Assembly (NCBI GenBank): GCA_002345625.1
Contig: DDWE01000074.1
Location: forward strand, 1 to 8,349
Source: Desulfuromonadaceae bacterium UBA2294
GTDB taxonomy: Bacteria > Desulfobacterota > Desulfuromonadia > Desulfuromonadales > UBA2294
DNA: 8,349 bases
Reading direction: 5' to 3'
Shown here piece after piece: positions 1 through 6,066 of the stretch; within the stretch, counting starts at the first letter, position 1, and every line of letters starts with the position of its first letter. Under the pieces are notes generated by a model. It was not told where the DNA came from. It ran no database searches and saw only the letters and a list, made by a program, of their open reading frames with translations. A program made the translations under genes and the position numbers.

Positions 1-21
1 AAAATCAAAAAGGAGATCATC

Positions 22-408
22 ATGCACTTTGAAATGATCCATGTCTGCCTTCGTGTTCTTGACCTTCAAGCCTCGGAATCGTTTTACCAAAAAGCCTTTG
101 GCTTTGAAATTGTCCGTCGCAAGGAGTTTCCCGGTGACTTTACTCTCAGCTTCATGGCGGCACCCGGCGCTCCATTTGAGCTGGAGTTGACCTGGAATGT
201 CGGCCGCAGTGAACCCTACGAGCCAGGAACCGGTTTTTCCCATGTCGCAGTTGGTGTCGCCGACCTCGAAGCTGCCCATCAGCAGCACCTCACCCTGGGC
301 CTTGAGCCCGGACCGCTGAAAGGCCTCCCTGGTTCCCCCCCGCATTTTTATTTTGTTACCGATCCTGATGGTTACAAGGTTGAAGTCGTCCGAGGTGGTC
401 TGGCCTGA
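22..408 (+). CDS. gloA: Glyoxalase I (lactoylglutathione lyase), VOC superfamily
   Basis: This 128-residue protein most likely isomerises the methylglyoxal-glutathione hemithioacetal to S-lactoylglutathione, a cytosolic detoxification step. It is a single unit of two betaalphabetabetabeta (VOC) modules, close in length to E. coli GlxI (135 aa). The expected metal ligands are all visible: His7 in the first strand, Glu55 in ELTWN, His74 in FSHVAV, and Glu121 in the C-terminal DPDGYKVEVV segment. The ELT(W/Y)N and DPDGYK(V/I)E signatures favour true glyoxalase I over other VOC enzymes such as fosfomycin-resistance proteins or dioxygenases. The start is fixed by a strong Shine-Dalgarno (GGAG at 12-15, 6 bases before ATG). 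The gene begins near the left edge, so its promoter and any upstream partner are not visible. It is not obviously linked in function to lepA downstream. Known for the family: Ni/Co-dependent short forms lack the insertions of Zn-dependent ones; this one is of the short kind. Substrate assignment is inferred from motifs. Confidence 0.88.
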   Translation: MHFEMIHVCLRVLDLQASESFYQKAFGFEIVRRKEFPGDFTLSFMAAPGAPFELELTWNVGRSEPYEPGTGFSHVAVGVADLEAAHQQHLTLGLEPGPLKGLPGSPPHFYFVTDPDGYKVEVVRGGLA

Positions 409-433
409 GATCCTGCCGTTCCCATGCTTCCCG

Positions 434-453
434 TTTGGACGACAATCGTCCAG
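434..453. repeat. Short inverted repeat (hairpin) between gloA and lepA promoter
   Basis: GGACGA (437-442) and TCGTCC (446-451) form a perfect 6-bp stem around a CAA loop, extended by T436-A452 and a possible T-G pair outside it. No T-run follows on the + strand (the next bases are GGCACCAGAGGG), so it is not a canonical intrinsic terminator. It may stabilise the 3' end of the glyoxalase mRNA or be a protein-binding dyad about 27 bases upstream of the lepA -35 box. It could also be chance. Confidence 0.35.
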
Positions 454-478
454 GCACCAGAGGGCATCAGCTAATCTC

Positions 479-507
479 TTTACAAACGTCCGGTATGGCT
501 ATATATT
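479..507 (+). promoter_or_regulatory. Putative sigma70 promoter for lepA-lepB
   Basis: TTTACA at 479-484 (5 of 6 match to TTGACA) and TATATT at 502-507 (5 of 6 match to TATAAT) are separated by 17 bases, the optimal spacing. Transcription would start near 514 and give a leader of about 30 bases before the lepA ATG at 546. The AT-rich patch stands out from the GC-richer surroundings. The overlapping TATATA at 500-505 with a 15-base spacer is a poorer fit. Confidence 0.6.
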
Positions 508-545
508 TCCACGTTGGTCTCTAGCCATGGAAACGGCGTAAAAGA

Positions 546-2348
546 ATGAATCAGAATCGAATTCGCAATTTCTCCATCATCGCCCATATTGACCACGGTA
601 AATCGACTCTGGCGGACCGCTTGCTTGAAGCGACCGGTGCCCTCACGGATCGAGAGAAATCGGCCCAGTTTCTCGACAAAATGGAACTGGAGCGTGAACG
701 CGGCATCACGATCAAAGCCCAATCCGTCCGCTTGACCTATCGGGCCGATGATGGGCAGGACTATATCCTTAATCTGATCGACACCCCGGGGCATGTTGAC
801 TTTAACTATGAAGTCAGTCGCTCCCTGTCGGCCTGCGAAGGTGCCCTGCTGGTTGTGGATGCCACCCAGGGGGTAGAGGCTCAAACGCTCGCTAATGTCT
901 ATCTCGCCATCGACCAGAACCTCGAAGTCTTTCCGGTCTTAAACAAGATCGATCTGCCAAGCGCCGACCCGGAGATGGTCAAAAGTGAAATCGAGGAGAT
1001 CATCGGTCTCGATGCCAGTGATGCCGTTCTGGCCAGTGCCAAGGAGGGCATCGGGGTCCATGATATTCTCGAGCAGATTGTCCGTAAAATCCCGATGCCG
1101 ACCGGTGACCCGACGGCGCCACTCAAAGCCTTGATCTTCGACTCCTGGTACGATTCCTATCAGGGTGTCATTGTTCTGGCCCGTGTTTTTGACGGAACCT
1201 TGCGCAAGGGCGATCGCATCCGCCTGATGGCCAACGGACGCTGCCACGAAGTCCTCAAAATTGGCGCATTTACACCACACCCGGTTGAACTTCCGGCATT
1301 GGCTTCGGGCGATGTCGGGTTTATTATCGCCGGGATAAAAACCGTACACGACGCCAAGGTCGGTGACACCATCACCCATGAACGCAACAGCGCCACCGTA
1401 CCGCTGCCAGGCTTCAAGGTTGTCAAGCCGATGGTTTTCTCAGGCCTGTTCCCCATCGACACCGGCGACTACGACGCCCTGCGCGACGCCATGGAGAAAC
1501 TGCGACTGAACGACTCGGCGTTCTCCTTTGAACCGGAGAATTCCGTCGCCCTGGGTTTTGGCTTCCGTTGCGGATTCCTCGGTCTGTTGCACATGGAGAT
1601 CGTTCAGGAGCGTCTGGAGCGCGAATTCGGCATCGACCTGATCACCACGGCGCCAACCGTTGTCTATCGGGTGACGGACGTCAAAAGCAAAACATTTGAG
1701 GTCGACAGCGCCAACAAACTACCCGAAGTCCAGCACATCGAAACCATTGAAGAGCCGTTTATCCTGGCAACAATCCATGTCCCCAACGAGTTTGTCGGCG
1801 GCGTCCTTGCCCTGTGTGAAGAGAAGAGGGGGGTACAGCGGGAACTGCGCTACCTGACCTCGAACCGGGTTATGGTCATCTATGAACTGCCGCTCAATGA
1901 GATCGTACTCGACTTCTACGACCGATTGAAGACCTGCACCCGCGGTTATGGCTCACTCGATTACGAACATCTCGATTATAGACCGAGTGATCTGGTCCGC
2001 CTCAATGTCTTGATCAACGGTGATCTGGTCGATGCGCTGTCGCTGATCGTCCACCGTGAAAAATCGGTCTATCGCGGTCGCGATCTGGTCTCGAAAATGA
2101 AGGAATTCATTCCACGTCAACAGTACGAAGTTGCTATTCAGGCGGCTATTGGCGGCAAAGTGATCGCCCGTGAAACGGTCAAGGCCCTGCGCAAGGATGT
2201 CACCGCCAAGTGCTACGGTGGCGACATCACGCGCAAGCGTAAACTGTTAGAAAAACAGAAGGAAGGGAAGAAACGGATGAAACAGGTCGGCAGTGTCGAA
2301 CTGCCCCAGGAGGCCTTCCTCGCTATTCTCAAGGTAAAGGACAAATAA
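546..2348 (+). CDS. lepA: Elongation factor 4 (ribosome-associated GTPase LepA)
   Basis: This 600-residue translational GTPase has the full length expected for LepA/EF4. It binds the ribosome; proposed roles are back-translocation and 30S biogenesis or initiation. The GTP-binding motifs appear in order: G1 AHIDHGKST (13-21), G2 RGITI (52-56), G3 DTPGH (79-83, with the activating His83), G4 NKID (133-136) and G5 SAK (164-166). Domain II and the EF-G-like domains follow (GFRCGFLGLLHMEI around 340-353 is a domain III/LepA signature). The LepA-specific C-terminal domain is present: YGGDITRKRKLLEKQKEGKK, then KRMKQVGSVELPQEAFLAIL. No EF-G domain IV is present, which excludes EF-G and TypA/BipA. 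The start matches the family N-terminus (IRNFSIIAHIDHGKST), although the bases before it (GTAAAAGA) make only a weak Shine-Dalgarno. lepB follows after 2 bases, the classical lepAB arrangement. There is no frameshift and no missing motif. Confidence 0.98.
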   Translation: MNQNRIRNFSIIAHIDHGKSTLADRLLEATGALTDREKSAQFLDKMELERERGITIKAQSVRLTYRADDGQDYILNLIDTPGHVDFNYEVSRSLSACEGALLVVDATQGVEAQTLANVYLAIDQNLEVFPVLNKIDLPSADPEMVKSEIEEIIGLDASDAVLASAKEGIGVHDILEQIVRKIPMPTGDPTAPLKALIFDSWYDSYQGVIVLARVFDGTLRKGDRIRLMANGRCHEVLKIGAFTPHPVELPALASGDVGFIIAGIKTVHDAKVGDTITHERNSATVPLPGFKVVKPMVFSGLFPIDTGDYDALRDAMEKLRLNDSAFSFEPENSVALGFGFRCGFLGLLHMEIVQERLEREFGIDLITTAPTVVYRVTDVKSKTFEVDSANKLPEVQHIETIEEPFILATIHVPNEFVGGVLALCEEKRGVQRELRYLTSNRVMVIYELPLNEIVLDFYDRLKTCTRGYGSLDYEHLDYRPSDLVRLNVLINGDLVDALSLIVHREKSVYRGRDLVSKMKEFIPRQQYEVAIQAAIGGKVIARETVKALRKDVTAKCYGGDITRKRKLLEKQKEGKKRMKQVGSVELPQEAFLAILKVKDK

Positions 2349-2350
2349 GT

Positions 2351-3022
2351 ATGTCGCTACCGTCTGAAAACACAATCATTCTCGAGAAAAGTGGCACAGG
2401 CAAAAAGAAAAAACCCTGGTATCGGGAATGGTTTGAGGCCCTGCTGTTTGCGGCGATCCTTGCCTTGATTATCCGCACCTTTGTCATTCAGGCGTTTAAA
2501 ATCCCCTCCGGTTCCATGGAAGACACCCTTCTTGTTGGCGACCACCTGATGGTGAATAAGTTTATTTACGGTAGCCAGGTTCCCTTTATGGACGGACGAA
2601 TCCTCCCGATCCGTGATCCGCAACGCGGCGACATCATTGTCTTCGAATACCCTCGAGACAGTGATCTGTCCTATTTTTCACGACGCGATTTCATCAAAAG
2701 GATCATCGGTCTGCCGGGCGATCGCGTCCGCATGCAGGACCAGGTGGTTTATGTCAACGACCAGCCCTTTGTCATCCCGCAAGCCATCCATAAAGGCCCT
2801 ATCGGGTCGGCCGATGAACGGATTCATAATTTTAAGGAAGTTGTCGTGCCGGCAAAAAATTATTTTGTCATGGGAGATAACCGCGATCGCTCCTCCGACA
2901 GCCGTTTCTGGGGGTTTGTGCCTGAGGACAAGATCAAAGGGTTGGCGTTCATTAAATACTGGTCCTGGGACAGCACGACCAACAGCGTCCGCTGGGACAG
3001 GATTGGACGCCTGATCAACTGA
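2351..3022 (+). CDS. lepB: Signal peptidase I
   Basis: This 223-residue membrane-bound serine protease removes signal peptides from proteins exported by Sec or Tat. A lysine-rich cytoplasmic N-terminus (KKKK at 18-21) precedes one transmembrane helix (about 29-47). The catalytic region follows: box B IPSGSM with nucleophile Ser55, box D RRDFIKRIIGLPGD with general-base Lys116, and box E GDNRDRSSDSRFWG (175-188). The single span and short length resemble Gram-positive or deltaproteobacterial SipS-like enzymes more than the two-span, 324-residue E. coli LepB; the large E. coli-type insertion is absent. The ATG lies 2 bases after the lepA stop. Its Shine-Dalgarno AAAGGA (2336-2341) lies inside the lepA coding end, so co-transcription and probable translational coupling are expected. 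No intrinsic terminator is seen after the stop codon, only a weak GTAAA/TTTAC stem at 3024-3038 with no T-run. Confidence 0.97.
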   Translation: MSLPSENTIILEKSGTGKKKKPWYREWFEALLFAAILALIIRTFVIQAFKIPSGSMEDTLLVGDHLMVNKFIYGSQVPFMDGRILPIRDPQRGDIIVFEYPRDSDLSYFSRRDFIKRIIGLPGDRVRMQDQVVYVNDQPFVIPQAIHKGPIGSADERIHNFKEVVVPAKNYFVMGDNRDRSSDSRFWGFVPEDKIKGLAFIKYWSWDSTTNSVRWDRIGRLIN

Positions 3023-3053
3023 TGTAAAAGCCGTTTACCCACTGTATTTCGTA

Positions 3054-3083
3054 TTGACTCATCCGGCACCCCCCTGATATAGT
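3054..3083 (+). promoter_or_regulatory. Putative sigma70 promoter of the pyr operon
   Basis: TTGACT at 3054-3059 (5 of 6) and TATAGT at 3078-3083 (5 of 6) are separated by 18 bases. Transcription would start at about 3090, placing the PyrR-binding hairpin about 15 bases into the transcript, as expected for an attenuated pyr leader. A perfect inverted repeat, CGGCAC (3064-3069) and GTGCCG (3082-3087), straddles the -10 region. It may be a repressor operator or chance. Confidence 0.65.
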
Positions 3084-3105
3084 GCCGAAAATGACACGAA
3101 CAGAC

Positions 3106-3140
3106 ACCTTTTAAGTTGATCCAGAGAGATCAATAAAGGT
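3106..3140 (+). promoter_or_regulatory. PyrR-binding RNA hairpin (PYR element, anti-antiterminator)
   Basis: A lower stem ACCTTT (3106-3111) / AAAGGT (3135-3140) is separated by an asymmetric internal bulge (TAAG on the 5' side, a single T on the 3' side) from a perfect 6-bp upper stem, TTGATC (3116-3121) / GATCAA (3128-3133). That stem closes the hexaloop CAGAGA (3122-3127). This is the hallmark of the PyrR recognition site known from Bacillus: a terminal hexaloop in the CCAGAGAG context and a purine-containing 5' internal bulge. PyrR bound to UMP or UTP should stabilise it, keeping bases 3138-3140 out of the antiterminator and letting the terminator form. It precedes pyrR and is the only such element seen in the window. 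Confidence 0.9.
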
Positions 3141-3188
3141 TACAGCATGCACCAGTCAGTCCCCGGAAAATCATCCTGGTACCTAACC
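3138..3188 (+). promoter_or_regulatory. Proposed antiterminator of the pyr attenuator
   Basis: Two complementary pairs bridge the PyrR site and the terminator: GGTTA (3138-3142) with TAACC (3184-3188), and ACCAG (3151-3155) with CTGGT (3176-3180). The 5' strand overlaps the 3' arm of the PYR lower stem. The 3' strand consumes the left arm of the terminator (3178-3184). The fold is therefore mutually exclusive with both neighbours, as the three-hairpin PyrR mechanism requires. The internal loop is uneven (8 versus 3 bases), so the exact fold is inferred by hand rather than calculated. Confidence 0.65.
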
Positions 3189-3248
3189 CTTGCGGGCGAG
3201 GTACCTTTTTTATGTCTGCCCTTCCCGACGCGAAGAGGTGAGTCATGA
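3147..3248 (+). CDS. Possible pyr leader peptide, 33 aa, coupled to pyrR
   Basis: An ATG at 3147 opens a 33-codon frame that reads through the attenuator terminator, including its T-tract (codons TTT TTA). It ends at TGA 3246-3248, overlapping the pyrR ATG (3245-3247) as ATGA. AAAGG at 3135-3139, 7 bases upstream of the ATG, can serve as Shine-Dalgarno. It lies in the 3' arm of the PyrR-binding hairpin, so PyrR binding would hide it. The peptide starts MHQSVPGKSSWY and ends TRRGES; it has no recognised domain. The sequence shows the frame, SD and overlap. That it is translated, or that its translation affects attenuation, is inference. The E. coli pyrBI leader peptide gives a precedent for a reading frame across a pyr attenuator. 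The alternative is a chance open frame in leader RNA. Confidence 0.4.
   Translation: MHQSVPGKSSWYLTLAGEVPFLCLPFPTRRGES
3178..3211 (+). terminator. Intrinsic terminator of the pyr attenuator
   Basis: GGTACCT (3178-3184) pairs perfectly with AGGTACC (3199-3205). Inside, CCC (3187-3189) pairs with GGG (3194-3196) around a TTGC loop, with a 2x2 internal mismatch between the two helices. Six T residues (3206-3211) follow immediately. It lies between the PyrR-binding hairpin and pyrR and should stop transcription when pyrimidine nucleotides are plentiful. Confidence 0.9.
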
Positions 3249-3787
3249 CCTACGGCACAACGACGATACTGGATGGTCCAGGTGTCGGCCGGGCATTGAC
3301 CCGGATCGCCCATGAGATACTCGAATGCAATAAGGGGGTCAGCAATCTCGCCCTGGTTGGGATCCGCTCCGGCGGTGACCGTCTGGCGGCGGAGCTTGTC
3401 CGCCGCATCGAACAGATTGAAGGGAAATCCGCCCCTTTGGGCGCCATTGACATCGGCATGTACCGCGATGATCTCGCTTCGCGTGGCACGGTCGAGGTTG
3501 GTCGCACCGATGTTCCGTTCTCCCTTGACGGCAAGAATATCATTCTGGTCGATGATGTTCTGTTTACCGGCCGCACTATTCGTGCCGCCATGGATGCCTT
3601 GATCGATCTGGGCCGGCCACGGACCATTCAACTGGCAGTGCTGATCGATCGTGGCCACCGCGAACTGCCGATTCGCCCCGATTACGTCGGCCGCAACGTG
3701 CCGACCTCCCGTGACGAGAAAATCGACGTAATATTCAATGCTGACAATTGTGCTGCCGAAGTCCGGCTGCTCAAGCCGCAGGGCTAA
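3245..3787 (+). CDS. pyrR: Pyr operon attenuation regulator / uracil phosphoribosyltransferase
   Basis: This 180-residue type I phosphoribosyltransferase is almost the same length as B. subtilis PyrR (181 aa). PyrR binds the pyr leader RNA in response to UMP or UTP and promotes termination; many members also convert uracil and PRPP to UMP. The N-terminal RALTRIAHEILECNKG block (16-31) is family-typical. RSGGDRLA (41-48) is the diphosphate-binding loop, and IILVDDVLFTGRTIRAA (99-115) is the PRPP-binding motif with the paired aspartates 103 and 104. The closing block carries YVGRNVPTSRDEKIDV (147-162). The start is set by GAGGTGA (3235-3241), a 7-base match to the anti-Shine-Dalgarno sequence. 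It sits directly behind the attenuator containing its own binding site, so autoregulation is expected. pyrB follows after 15 bases. Whether UPRTase activity is significant here cannot be told from sequence. Confidence 0.96.
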   Translation: MTYGTTTILDGPGVGRALTRIAHEILECNKGVSNLALVGIRSGGDRLAAELVRRIEQIEGKSAPLGAIDIGMYRDDLASRGTVEVGRTDVPFSLDGKNIILVDDVLFTGRTIRAAMDALIDLGRPRTIQLAVLIDRGHRELPIRPDYVGRNVPTSRDEKIDVIFNADNCAAEVRLLKPQG

Positions 3788-3802
3788 CCCAAGGAGGCGT
3801 TC

Positions 3803-4735
3803 ATGGAGTTTCGTCACAAACACATCCTCGGCATCAACGAACTCTCCCGCGACGATATCGTCACCATTCTCGATACCGCTGACAGCTTCAAAGAGATCAA
3901 CTCCCGGGACATCAAGAAAGTGCCGACCCTGCGCGGTAAAACCATTGTCAATCTCTTCTTCGAGTCGAGTACACGTACCCGAACCTCCTTCGAGATTGCC
4001 GGCAAGCGCCTCTCGGCCGACACGATCAACATCACCGCCTCGTCTTCTTCGGTCACCAAAGGAGAGACCCTCGAGGATACGGCGCGCAATATCGAAGCGA
4101 TGAATCCCGACATCATCGTTATGCGCCATGCCGCCTCCGGTGCCTGTCACTACCTCGCCGAACGCATCAACAGCTCGGTCATCAACGCCGGCGACGGTGC
4201 GCACGAGCATCCCAGCCAGGCGCTGCTCGACCTGTTCACCATGCGTCAGCACAAGGGGAGTATCGAAGGGCTGACCGTCGCCATTATTGGCGATATCGGC
4301 CATAGCCGCGTCGCCCGATCGGACCTCTACGCCCTGAACAAGATGGGGGCCAAGGTCCGCCTTTGCGGTCCCGGCACCATGATGCCGGTCGGCATAGAGC
4401 AACTCGGTGCCGAGATTTTCACCGATATGAACGAAGCGATCCGTGATGCCGACGTGGTGATGATGCTGCGGATCCAGCTCGAGCGACAGGGCAAGACCTT
4501 GCTGCCGACTCTGCGCGAATACGCCAGATTTTACGGCCTTAATGTCAACAATCTCAAGCTGGCGAAACCGGATGCCCTGGTCATGCATCCCGGGCCGATC
4601 AATCGCGGCGTTGAACTCTCTTCGTACGTTGCTGATGGCCCGCAGAACGTCATCCTTGATCAGGTCGAAAATGGTGTTGCCGTACGCATGGCACTGCTTT
4701 ATCTGGTCAGCGGCGTTGAGCGCGGCGAAGTATAA
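3803..4735 (+). CDS. pyrB: Aspartate carbamoyltransferase catalytic subunit
   Basis: This 310-residue enzyme condenses carbamoyl phosphate with L-aspartate to give N-carbamoyl-aspartate and phosphate, the committed pyrimidine step. Carbamoyl-phosphate-binding signature STRTRTSFE is at 56-64. The 80s loop SSVTKGETLEDT (82-93) carries the lysine lent to the neighbouring subunit's active site. MRH (107-109), HPSQALLD (136-143), the aspartate-side motif MLRIQLER (221-228) and HPGPINRGVE (262-271) are all present. STRTRTSFE with MHPGPINRG separates it from ornithine carbamoyltransferase. No regulatory pyrI lies next to it and no dihydroorotase-like pseudo-subunit is needed, since the next gene encodes an apparently active PyrC; a trimer or ATCase-DHOase association is possible. 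A very strong Shine-Dalgarno AAGGAGG (3791-3797) precedes the ATG. Control is probably through the PyrR attenuator rather than allosteric PyrI, which is inferred from the missing neighbour. Confidence 0.98.
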   Translation: MEFRHKHILGINELSRDDIVTILDTADSFKEINSRDIKKVPTLRGKTIVNLFFESSTRTRTSFEIAGKRLSADTINITASSSSVTKGETLEDTARNIEAMNPDIIVMRHAASGACHYLAERINSSVINAGDGAHEHPSQALLDLFTMRQHKGSIEGLTVAIIGDIGHSRVARSDLYALNKMGAKVRLCGPGTMMPVGIEQLGAEIFTDMNEAIRDADVVMMLRIQLERQGKTLLPTLREYARFYGLNVNNLKLAKPDALVMHPGPINRGVELSSYVADGPQNVILDQVENGVAVRMALLYLVSGVERGEV

Positions 4736-4774
4736 GGACAGCAGTCAACGACAGACACTGATGAGGTGCTCCCT

Positions 4775-6046
4775 ATGAAAACCCTGATCCAGAATGGCCG
4801 TGTGATCGATCCGGCCAACAACATTGATGCCGTGCAGGACATCCTGATTGAAGACGGTAAAATTGCCGCAGTCGGTAACAACCTCAAGTCTACTGGTGCC
4901 ACGATCATCGATGCCAGCGGTAAACTGGTCACACCCGGACTGGTCGACATTCATGTCCACCTGCGAGATCCAGGGCTCGAATACAAAGAAGATATCGTCT
5001 CCGGCACCCGTGCCGCCGCCGCCGGCGGCTTTACCTCTGTCGCCTGTATGCCGAACAGCAAACCGGTTAATGATAACAAAGCGATCACTCGCTATATCAT
5101 CGAAAAGGCCGAGAAGCAGGGCCTGGCCCGGGTGTTCCCCATTGGCAGCATCACCAAGGGCCTGGCCGGTGACAGCCTGAGTGAAATGGGTGATATGCAA
5201 GAGGCCGGTTGTTACGGTTTTTCCGACGACGGCAAACCGGTCACCAGCAGCGAACTGATGCGGCGCGCCCTCGAATATGCACGTCCGTTCAATACGGTAA
5301 TCATCTCACACGCTGAAGACCTGTCCTTGGTCGGGGACGGGGTGATGAACGAAGGGTTCGTTGCCACCGAACTCGGTCTCAAAGGGATCCCCTGGGTCGC
5401 AGAGGATGCCGCGACCGCCCGCGATGTGATGCTCGCCGAGCTCACCGGCAGTCGCCTGCATATTGCCCATGTCTCGACCAAAGGTTCGGTCGAGATCGTC
5501 CGTGCGGCCAAAGCACGCGGCGTTCCGGTGACCGCTGAAGCAGCACCGCACCATTTCACCCTGACCGATGAAGCGGTGCGTGGTTACAACACCAACGCCA
5601 AGATGAATCCCCCTTTGCGATCAAGCGCCGATGTCGCTGCTGTCCAGCAAGGCCTGGCTGACGGCACCCTAGATGCCATCGCCACTGATCACGCACCACA
5701 TCATATTGACGAAAAGAATGTTGAATTCAATGTCGCCTTAAACGGCATCATCGGGCTTGAGACCGCACTGCCGCTGACTCTGAATCTGGTCCGTGCCGGC
5801 ACGCTGACCTTGAATCGGGCCATCGAACTGCTGACCTGTGGTCCGGCCCGTGCCTTGCAGCTTCCGGTCGGCACTCTGAGCGTTGGCGCACTGGCCGATG
5901 TCGCTATTATCGACCCGGACCTGTCCTGGACGGTGGAGACCGCCGCCATCGTTTCAAAGAGTAAAAACACCCCGTTTATCGGCACGACCCTGCAGGGGGC
6001 AGCAATTAAAACCCTGCTCGGCGGCCGGATTGTTGCAGAAAAATAA
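4775..6046 (+). CDS. pyrC: Dihydroorotase, class I
   Basis: This 423-residue amidohydrolase reversibly cyclises N-carbamoyl-aspartate to dihydroorotate, the third pyrimidine step. All dinuclear-zinc ligands expected in the class I (Bacillus/Aquifex-like) enzyme are visible: His60 and His62 in DIHVHLRDPG, Asp151 in GFSDDGKPV, His179 in ISHAED, His232 in HIAHVSTKGSVE, and catalytic Asp305 in ATDHAPHH. It is thus not one of the inactive PyrC-like partners of PyrB found in some proteobacteria. I chose ATG 4775 because GAGGTG (4763-4768) is well placed before it and the protein then begins MKTLIQNGRVIDP, as usual for the family. A GTG at 4766 would add three residues but overlaps that Shine-Dalgarno. 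The gap to pyrB is 39 bases without a terminator. Allantoinase and hydantoinase are unlikely given the motifs and operon. Confidence 0.97.
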   Translation: MKTLIQNGRVIDPANNIDAVQDILIEDGKIAAVGNNLKSTGATIIDASGKLVTPGLVDIHVHLRDPGLEYKEDIVSGTRAAAAGGFTSVACMPNSKPVNDNKAITRYIIEKAEKQGLARVFPIGSITKGLAGDSLSEMGDMQEAGCYGFSDDGKPVTSSELMRRALEYARPFNTVIISHAEDLSLVGDGVMNEGFVATELGLKGIPWVAEDAATARDVMLAELTGSRLHIAHVSTKGSVEIVRAAKARGVPVTAEAAPHHFTLTDEAVRGYNTNAKMNPPLRSSADVAAVQQGLADGTLDAIATDHAPHHIDEKNVEFNVALNGIIGLETALPLTLNLVRAGTLTLNRAIELLTCGPARALQLPVGTLSVGALADVAIIDPDLSWTVETAAIVSKSKNTPFIGTTLQGAAIKTLLGGRIVAEK

Positions 6047-6066
6047 GAACTGGAGAATACAAGACT

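Noticed and set aside
353..541. 62-codon frame between gloA and lepA
   Set aside because: It starts inside gloA in another frame without a Shine-Dalgarno and covers the lepA promoter; the translation is unlike any protein I recognise.
3212..3241. Nine-codon frame starting right after the attenuator T-tract
   Set aside because: No Shine-Dalgarno ahead of its ATG, and it ends within the pyrR ribosome-binding site; the longer frame from 3147 is much better supported.
3140..4588. A 482-codon open frame on the minus strand across pyrR and pyrB
   Set aside because: It lies entirely antisense to two clearly real genes. Its protein has no recognisable motif and an odd His/Asp/Gly/Gln-rich composition typical of the complement of codon-biased genes. 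It has no independent start context. It is an antisense shadow.
4766..4774. GTG start for pyrC adding three residues
   Set aside because: The GTG lies within the GAGGTG Shine-Dalgarno of the ATG at 4775, and the family N-terminus fits the ATG.
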